From contig JARRQJ010000111.1 of NCBI GenBank assembly GCA_037381915.1, positions 1 to 6,122 on the forward strand: a DNA stretch of 6,122 nucleotides, written 5' to 3'. Under the pieces are notes generated by a model that searched no databases, was not told the DNA's origin, and worked only from the letters and a program-made list of their open reading frames with translations. Below, in pieces: positions 1 through 4,455 of this stretch. The position numbers were made by a program, and so were the translations under genes. The first letter of the stretch is position 1. The number at the start of each line of letters is the position of its first letter. This DNA is from JARRQJ01 sp037381915 (GTDB lineage Bacteria; Pseudomonadota; Gammaproteobacteria; DRLM01).

Positions 1-2
1 GG

Positions 3-437
3 GATCTGGCGCCGTGGGTATCGCGCCTCTATGAAGAACGGGCCCCCCGTTATTCCCGCGCCCTGCTGGAGACCCTGGTGTTGATCGCCTATCGCCAACC
101 CATTACCCGCGGCGAGATCGAAGACATTCGCGGGGTCACGGTCAGCACCAATATCATCAAGACCCTGCAGGAGCGGGAATGGATCCGGGTGGTGGGCCAT
201 CGTGAAGTTCCCGGCAAGCCGGCCCTATTCGGCACCACCCGGGAATTCCTGGATTATTTCAATCTCAAGAGCCTGGGCGACCTGCCGTCCCTGGCGGAAA
301 TCCGCAGCCTGGAAGTGATCGCCGGCGATCTGGCGGAGGTTACACTCCCGGAAACGAAAACCGAGGAGCCGGAGGCCGCCGCCGTGGAGGCCGTGACCGA
401 AACCGAAGAGACTGGCGCGGCCCATACCGTACATTGA
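3..437 (+). CDS. scpB: ScpB, segregation and condensation protein B (3' part, 5' end outside window)
   Basis: ScpB is the winged-helix kleisin partner that binds ScpA and, with SMC, forms the bacterial condensin acting on the nucleoid in chromosome segregation. The reading frame is open from base 3 through 437 (144 codons plus TGA) with no start of its own: the codons before the GTG at 78 continue the family sequence (PRYSRALLETL followed by IAYRQPITRGEIEDIRGV), so the gene begins upstream of the window. The visible part is the second winged-helix domain, with the family-typical stretches VVGHREVPGKPALFGTT and FLDYFNLKSLGDLP, followed by an acidic Glu/Ala/Thr-rich tail of about 40 residues that is probably disordered. 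rluB starts 6 bases after the stop, and scpA is expected just upstream (inference from usual gene order). The identity is secure. Only the N-terminal half is missing. Confidence 0.95.
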   Translation, partial: DLAPWVSRLYEERAPRYSRALLETLVLIAYRQPITRGEIEDIRGVTVSTNIIKTLQEREWIRVVGHREVPGKPALFGTTREFLDYFNLKSLGDLPSLAEIRSLEVIAGDLAEVTLPETKTEEPEAAAVEAVTETEETGAAHTVH

Positions 438-443
438 TCTCCC

Positions 444-1298
444 ATGACTGAGACAGCACAGCGCTTGCACAAATGTCTGGCGCAGGCGGGGTACGGTTCG
501 CGTCGCGCTATCGAGGAATGGATTCGCGCCGGACGCATCACCGTCAACGGCCGTATGGCGCAGGTCGGCGCCTCGGTGGCGCCGGGCGACGTGGTGCGCA
601 TCGACGGCAAGACAGTGAATTGGGAACGGGCGGTCACGCCGCTGCCGCGGGTCTTGATCTATAACAAACCCAGCGGCGAGGTCTCTACCCGCGCCGATCC
701 GGAAGGCCGCGCCACGGTGTTCGATCGCTTGCCACGCGTCGCCGGGCGCTGGGTGGGGGTCGGCCGCCTCGATTACACCACTCTGGGTCTGCTGTTGTTC
801 ACCAACGATGGTGAACTCGCCCATCGTCTCATGCACCCTTCGAGCGGCATGGAACGCGAATACGCGGTGCGGATCCTGGGTGGAGTGGACGAGGCCATGT
901 TGCGCCGTTTGCGCGAAGGGGTGATGCTGGAGGACGGGCCTGCCCGTTTTGACGCCATCATGGACGCCGGCGGGCAGGGGAGTAACCATTGGTATCACGT
1001 CATTGTCCGCGAGGGTCGCAATCGCGAGGTGCGGCGCTTGTGGGAATCCCAGGGTGTGACCGTGAGTCGCCTAATGCGCGTGCGTTATGGGCCGGTGACC
1101 CTGCCCAAGGGTTTGCCGCCCGGGCGCTATCGTGACTTGAACGAAGATGAGGTGAACGCTCTGTTGGAAGCGGCGGGTATGGCAAAGACCGAGACGACTC
1201 GCAGATCCAGGCCCGCGTCCGGACGCGGAGCGGGTCGAGCCACCGCAGCCAGAAAGTCCTTTTCAGCGCGGCGCAGGGCAAACCCCAAGCGCCCATGA
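444..1298 (+). CDS. rluB: RluB, 23S rRNA pseudouridine synthase (position 2605 type)
   Basis: RluB converts a uridine in 23S rRNA (U2605 in E. coli numbering) to pseudouridine during large-subunit maturation in the cytoplasm. The 284-residue protein has an N-terminal S4 RNA-binding domain at about residues 7-60 (LHKCLAQAGYGSRRAIEEWI, then the GRITVNG turn) and the RsuA/RluB-type catalytic domain at about 68-240. The catalytic motif is GRLDYTTLGLLLFTNDGELA, with the nucleophilic Asp at residue 110, the same number as in E. coli RluB. The later family motif EGRNREVRRLWE is also present. A basic Arg/Ala/Ser tail (about residues 245-284) is probably disordered and may contact RNA. The start at 444 lacks an obvious Shine-Dalgarno sequence, so translation may be coupled to scpB, which ends 6 bases upstream. 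The stop overlaps the next start (ATGA). RluE/RluF-type paralogs are less likely given the scpB neighbour. Confidence 0.93.
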   Translation: MTETAQRLHKCLAQAGYGSRRAIEEWIRAGRITVNGRMAQVGASVAPGDVVRIDGKTVNWERAVTPLPRVLIYNKPSGEVSTRADPEGRATVFDRLPRVAGRWVGVGRLDYTTLGLLLFTNDGELAHRLMHPSSGMEREYAVRILGGVDEAMLRRLREGVMLEDGPARFDAIMDAGGQGSNHWYHVIVREGRNREVRRLWESQGVTVSRLMRVRYGPVTLPKGLPPGRYRDLNEDEVNALLEAAGMAKTETTRRSRPASGRGAGRATAARKSFSARRRANPKRP

Positions 1299-1957
1299 CG
1301 CTACTCAAGGTCCACGACATGTTGTTGGCCCACTACGGACGGCAACACTGGTGGCCGGCGCGCACTTGTTTCGAAGTCATGGTCGGTGCGGTCTTGACAC
1401 AGAATACCGCGTGGACCAGCGTGGAGAAGGCCATCACCAGATTGCATGCCGCGCAAGCCTTGGACGCCGAGGTGATTTTGCACTCGCCACAGCGGCGCGT
1501 GGCGGAATGGATACGCCCCGCGGGCTATTTCAACGTCAAAGCCAAACGCCTGCGTAATTTTTGTGCCTGGTACCTGGCGCGGGGCGGCGAGAAAAAACTG
1601 CGGCGCTTCGATACCCCCGCCCTGCGCCGCGAATTGTTGAGCATCAACGGTGTCGGCCCCGAGACCGCCGACGATATTCTGCTCTACGCCTTCCATCGCC
1701 CGGTGTTCGTCATCGACGCGTACACGCGGCGCCTGTTGTCGCGCCTGCGGCTGGCGCCGGGCGACGTTGCTTATGATGAGCTGCGCGTGCAAATTGAGCA
1801 GACACTGAAACGGGCGACCCGTGGTCGCCGAGAACTGGTGCCTTTGTTTAACGAATATCATGCCCTGATCGTACGCCACGCCAAGGATATCTGCCGGCCG
1901 CGGCCGCGCTGCGAGATATGCTGCTTATCCCGACGTTGTCCAGCCGCCACGCAGTAG
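1295..1957 (+). CDS. Endonuclease III-like HhH-GPD DNA glycosylase (MagIII/COG2231 type)
   Basis: Predicted base-excision repair glycosylase of 220 residues in the helix-hairpin-helix GPD superfamily. Visible features in order are the family N-terminal motif VGAVLTQNTAWTSVEKAI (residues 30-47), the hairpin INGVGPETADDILLYAF (117-133), the conserved catalytic Asp141 in FVIDAYTRR, and four C-terminal cysteines (200, 206, 209, 215) that would bind a [4Fe-4S] cluster. Where E. coli Nth has the Schiff-base lysine (K120, in GVGRKTA), this protein has Glu123 (GVGPETA). That is the pattern of the MagIII/COG2231 branch, so a monofunctional glycosylase, perhaps for alkylated bases, is more likely than a bifunctional Nth (inference). 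The cysteine spacing is C-x5-C-x2-C-x5-C, against C-x6-C-x2-C-x5-C in Nth. The start codon overlaps the rluB stop (ATGA), implying translational coupling. The true substrate is unknown, so I give no nth symbol. Confidence 0.85.
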   Translation: MTLLKVHDMLLAHYGRQHWWPARTCFEVMVGAVLTQNTAWTSVEKAITRLHAAQALDAEVILHSPQRRVAEWIRPAGYFNVKAKRLRNFCAWYLARGGEKKLRRFDTPALRRELLSINGVGPETADDILLYAFHRPVFVIDAYTRRLLSRLRLAPGDVAYDELRVQIEQTLKRATRGRRELVPLFNEYHALIVRHAKDICRPRPRCEICCLSRRCPAATQ

Positions 1958-1963
1958 CCGAAA

Positions 1964-3163
1964 CTATTGTTCCTGATCCTGAAGATCGAGCATGAGCGCG
2001 TCGGCCAGCCGTGCCACCCGCGGATCGGGATCGTGCAAGGCCTCTTTGAGGGTCGAGGATGCCTGTTGACCGAAGCGTTCGGCCAACTGATCCAGTGCCT
2101 GAATCCGCACCGACGGGTTTTTATCATGGAGAGCGATACCGCTCAGCGCGTCCTGTGGAAGTGAATCATCTAGCAGATTTGGGGAATCCAGATATTTGTC
2201 GCTGGTGGCGGAAGTATTACCCGAGGCACTCTTGCCGACCGACGTATCCGCGCGGTCAGCGCCTTGGATGACATCGGGCGCGTCATAACCGTTGATTATG
2301 AGATTTTCTATGGCATCTGCGCGCACGGCCGGATCGGGGCTCTTCAGGGCTTCTATATATTTGTGGTTGGCCTGTGGGGAAGGTTCTGTGAGTGGTGTGA
2401 CTTGCGGTACATCACCACGATAATAGCGCGGGGTGAATGTTGAATTTTGGGAATCATGGATGTCGGGCGAGTAATTTTTTGTGCTGACTCGGGTGGCACG
2501 GTTTTCAGAAGGTACCAAATAATCGGACAAGGAGGGGATTCGGCCGCGGCTCACAACGATGTTTCGGAACTTATAGCCGCGCCATGCTCTGTTGCCAACC
2601 GCCAGCATGTCACCTTTCCTCGTATCACCTGGGCTACGGTTGCCAGCGACGGATTTCTCAGCCGCGATGTGATGGGTGTTGTTATCGTTCATTTCAGCGC
2701 CGTTTACTACAAAATTGAACGGCGTGTCCGGCTTGAAGCCATTGGCCTTGAGAATGGCACTGGTATCGACTAGGGCCGCAAGAAACCTAGCCTTGCCGGT
2801 GTTAGATGTGCCGTCGCCGGCATCGTTAGGCCACAAGGTGGGACCTGGTAATTCGATAAACTGATCTCCCACCTTGAGAGCAAGATTAAATTGTCTGGCA
2901 TCGTTCATGATGATGACCGTCATCCTTGGGGGCGAATCTGGCCCGGTAGTTGTTCGCGCAGGCGCCGCGGTTTCCATTGGAGTTTTCACGCGAGTCAAGC
3001 GTGATTGAGCGATATTCGCGGCGTAATCCGAGCCCGATATCGATGGTGGCGAGCCGCCATTTTCTTGCGGTAAGGCGGTAGTGGGCAGCGAAAGAAACAG
3101 AACGCTTGCCCACCATGCGGACATCAGGTATTTGCACAGGACGATTTTGCAGTTATGCAGCAT
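1964..3163 (-). CDS. Exported HEAT-repeat protein of unknown function
   Basis: A 399-residue protein that I do not recognise as a named family. The N-terminus reads as a Sec signal peptide: a hydrophobic core SAWWASVLFLSLPTTAL (about residues 15-31) with likely cleavage near residues 30-33. A low-complexity Pro/Ser/Thr linker follows (35-80), then an unassigned region starting MTVIIMNDARQFNLALKVGDQ (about 81-215). The C-terminal third carries HEAT-like helical repeats with the usual D-P/N-x-V-R turn: SPDPAVRADAIENL (275-288), DKNPSVRIQALDQL (347-360) and DPDPRVARLADALM (378-391). Such repeats normally mediate protein-protein contacts. The protein is probably periplasmic or surface-associated (inference). 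The start at 3163 has a weak GGGA about 7 bases upstream. The in-frame ATG at residue 14 has no better ribosome site and would shorten the n-region. The gene converges on the glycosylase gene with 6 bases between stops. Base composition looks less GC-rich than in the genes to the left. Confidence 0.75.
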   Translation of the reverse strand: MLHNCKIVLCKYLMSAWWASVLFLSLPTTALPQENGGSPPSISGSDYAANIAQSRLTRVKTPMETAAPARTTTGPDSPPRMTVIIMNDARQFNLALKVGDQFIELPGPTLWPNDAGDGTSNTGKARFLAALVDTSAILKANGFKPDTPFNFVVNGAEMNDNNTHHIAAEKSVAGNRSPGDTRKGDMLAVGNRAWRGYKFRNIVVSRGRIPSLSDYLVPSENRATRVSTKNYSPDIHDSQNSTFTPRYYRGDVPQVTPLTEPSPQANHKYIEALKSPDPAVRADAIENLIINGYDAPDVIQGADRADTSVGKSASGNTSATSDKYLDSPNLLDDSLPQDALSGIALHDKNPSVRIQALDQLAERFGQQASSTLKEALHDPDPRVARLADALMLDLQDQEQ

Positions 3164-3263
3164 GGTGTGTCCCGGGTTGCAATTTAGAATCGCCGAGCAT
3201 GACAGGCATAGAATAGTGTCAGACGTGTAGTCTAACGCATGTCATTGGGAGTGCACTTATGGG

Positions 3264-3283
3264 CAGCTTAATATAAGGATGAA
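3264..3283 (+). repeat. Direct repeat, copy 1 (20 bases)
   Basis: CAGCTTAATATAAGGATGAA. It matches copy 2 at 3501-3520 in 18 of 20 positions. The two differences are the adjacent bases in the centre (TA here, AT in copy 2). Sequence on both sides of the two copies is unrelated, so the repeat has clear edges. Function unknown: it could be a paired protein-binding site or the scar of an insertion. Confidence 0.6.
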
Positions 3284-3345
3284 GGACGCCGCCTACGTCC
3301 TGCCGGAACGACAATGTGCGCTGCTGATCAAAGTTGTGTCGCTGG

Positions 3346-3358
3346 GGTCAAGATGACC
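3346..3358. promoter_or_regulatory. Possible operator: short inverted repeat
   Basis: GGTCA-AGA-TGACC is a perfect 5-bp palindrome with a 3-base centre, lying between the two copies of the 20-base direct repeat. The size fits a half-site pair for a dimeric regulator, but palindromes this short arise by chance and no regulator gene is nearby. Confidence 0.2.
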
Positions 3359-3500
3359 TGTCTAGATTTGGCGACTCCTCTCCACAGAAAATCCTGCTAA
3401 AGCCCAATTCGGTTCTGTGCCGGGAGCACATCAAATATCACCACGTTTATCTCAGGTACCAAGCAGAGGACTATTACAAGATATTACCCTCGACGTTTTT

Positions 3501-3520
3501 CAGCTTAAATTAAGGATGAA
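3501..3520 (+). repeat. Direct repeat, copy 2 (20 bases)
   Basis: CAGCTTAAATTAAGGATGAA. It lies 237 bases downstream of copy 1, in the same orientation, about 120 bases before the start of the RTX-like gene. It sits at the left edge of the AT-rich stretch where that gene's promoter would be expected. Confidence 0.6.
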
Positions 3521-3625
3521 TTAACTTTGGTCTTCGTATTATGGCTATCGTTTTATGTAAATGAATTTGTTGGGGTATTTAGAGGGTGTTTAAATCTTGC
3601 CGCCATAGGTGGATGGAATATAACC

Positions 3626-3631
3626 GAGGAG
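3626..3631 (+). promoter_or_regulatory. Strong ribosome binding site for the RTX-like gene
   Basis: GAGGAG ends 7 bases before the ATG at 3639 and is the best Shine-Dalgarno sequence in the window. It favours the start at 3639 over the in-frame ATG at 3654. The second ATG has its own weaker AGGG at 3642-3645, 8 bases upstream, and would give a more classical signal peptide starting MKKKLS, so both starts may be used. Confidence 0.65.
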
Positions 3632-3638
3632 AAAGAAA

Positions 3639-4370
3639 ATGAGGGCAGTGTCTATGAAGAAGAAATTATCCTGCATATGTACCGGGCTATTCGGAATCTG
3701 TATTGCCGGTCAAGCAGTTGCCGATCCTGGCAACCCCAATACCTGTAACGGTCAGCCGGTCACCATTATGGGTACGGCCGGCAATGACAGGATCGTAGGC
3801 ACGAGTGGGCCAGATGTGATCAACGGCCTGGGTGGCAACGATTTCATCAAAGGCGGGGGCGGTGATGACATTATCTGCGGCGATGATGGTAATGACCGCA
3901 TCTTGGGCGGCGGCGGCAATGACATCCTACTCGGCGAGGCCGGCGACGATCGGCTGTACGGCCAAGGAGGCGATGACACCATTGAGGGTGGCGCTGGCGA
4001 CGATCACGAATATGGCAGTGGCGGCATGGATACCCTGACCGGCGATGATGGCAATGACATGCTCCGCGGCAGGGGTAGTGATTCTCTGTCGGGCGATGAC
4101 GGCGACGATGATCTGTTGGGCGGCCCGGATGATGACACCATGTCCGGCGGTGCCGGCGCTGACTATCTGATAGGCAGTTCCGGCAACGATAGCATGGAAG
4201 GCGATGACGGCGACGACTATCTGGCCGGCGGCGGCGGGGACGACATCGAGGACGGTGGTCTGGGCAACGACACCCTGGAAGGTGACGGCGGCAACGACAG
4301 CCTGTCAGGCGGCGATGGCGCGGACTCCTGCAGCGTGGACAATCATGACACTGCTGACAGTACCTGCTAA
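3639..4370 (+). CDS. Sec-exported RTX-type calcium-binding repeat protein
   Basis: A 243-residue protein made almost wholly of glycine/aspartate nonapeptides of the hemolysin-type (RTX) class, which fold into a calcium-bound parallel beta-roll. The N-terminus is a Sec signal peptide (basic MKKK at residues 6-9, hydrophobic to about 24, cleavage predicted after AVA at residue 28). From Gly45 to residue 232 there are 21 consecutive units of the form G-x-x-G-(N/D)-D-x-(L/I)-x; unit 12 (residues 144-151) has 8 residues instead of 9. The mature protein has four cysteines: 36 and 80 near the start of the array, and 231 and 243 at the very end. They suit two disulfides that cap the roll (inference), as expected for a protein folding outside the cytoplasm. 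There is no enzyme domain, and the protein ends right after the array with no C-terminal extension for a type I secretion signal. The propeller gene follows after 85 bases. The partner or ligand is unknown. Confidence 0.88.
   Translation: MRAVSMKKKLSCICTGLFGICIAGQAVADPGNPNTCNGQPVTIMGTAGNDRIVGTSGPDVINGLGGNDFIKGGGGDDIICGDDGNDRILGGGGNDILLGEAGDDRLYGQGGDDTIEGGAGDDHEYGSGGMDTLTGDDGNDMLRGRGSDSLSGDDGDDDLLGGPDDDTMSGGAGADYLIGSSGNDSMEGDDGDDYLAGGGGDDIEDGGLGNDTLEGDGGNDSLSGGDGADSCSVDNHDTADSTC
3771..4334 (+). repeat. Array of 21 RTX nonapeptide units (27-base coding repeat)
   Basis: Coding array for residues 45-232 of the RTX-like protein. Unit starts fall every 9 residues (45, 54, 63 ... 135, 144), then shift by one after the 8-residue unit 12, continuing at 152, 161 ... 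224. The units differ at the DNA level, with no long identical blocks, so the array is not a fresh expansion. Short blocks recur, such as GGCGATGACGGCGACGA near 4093 and 4200. Confidence 0.88.
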
Positions 4371-4391
4371 GACCGGCCTTTAATAAGATGT

Positions 4392-4434
4392 AAGGCGACC
4401 TCATACATTAGGGATTTAAGTATGAGGTCGCCTT
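4392..4434 (+). terminator. Perfect 15-bp hairpin between the RTX-like and propeller genes (terminator-like)
   Basis: AAGGCGACCTCATAC (4392-4406) is exactly complementary to GTATGAGGTCGCCTT (4420-4434), with a 13-base loop. The hairpin starts 21 bases after the RTX-like stop and ends 21 bases before the propeller ATG. The stem base with AAGGCGACC/GGTCGCCTT resembles an intrinsic terminator, but only two T residues end the arm and CATCAC follows, so there is no real U-tract. It may be a weak terminator that lowers downstream expression, or an RNA-stabilising or processing hairpin. A competing short pairing exists: GCCTT at 4376-4380 with AAGGC at 4392-4396. Confidence 0.55.
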
Positions 4435-4455
4435 CATCACTGAAAGAGCACCGTT

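Larger units (their letters stand above)
3164..3638. other. 475-base divergent intergenic region between exported-protein genes
   Basis: This spacer lies between the 5' ends of two divergent genes, so it should hold both promoters and any shared regulation. It becomes AT-rich from about 3500 to 3625. I see no pair of -35/-10 boxes good enough to call. Structures present: a near-identical 20-base direct repeat at 3264-3283 and 3501-3520; an inverted repeat GGTCA-AGA-TGACC at 3346-3358; a 6-bp inverted repeat AGGACG/CGTCCT at 3283-3301; and AGAC-gtgta-GTCT at 3221-3233, close to the minus-strand gene. An open frame without a usual start (3328-3513) and a 25-codon ATG frame (3279-3356) exist, but neither resembles a protein I know. 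Confidence 0.6.

Noticed and set aside
225..998. Minus-strand open frames across scpB and rluB.
   Set aside because: They lie wholly opposite two securely identified genes in GC-rich DNA, where long antisense frames are common.
3279..3356. A 25-codon ATG frame starting inside direct repeat copy 1 (MKDAAYVLPERQ...).
   Set aside because: AAGG lies directly against the ATG with no proper spacing, the second repeat copy gives only ATG-AAT-TAA, and no homology is recognisable.
3328..3513. Open frame of about 61 codons ending with IKYHHVYLRYQAEDYYKILP before TAA.
   Set aside because: It looks protein-like in composition but has no ATG or GTG start with a ribosome site, and I recognise no family. 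It could be a gene remnant, but the evidence is too thin to annotate.
3771..4334. The regular repeats as a possible CRISPR or minisatellite array.
   Set aside because: The 27-base period is the codon period of RTX nonapeptides; the units are degenerate at silent positions and there are no unique spacers.
3871..4404. Long minus-strand open frames opposite the RTX array, rich in Arg, His and Cys.
   Set aside because: They are the antisense reading of the Gly/Asp repeat codons. The odd composition follows from the repeat, with no start context or known domain.
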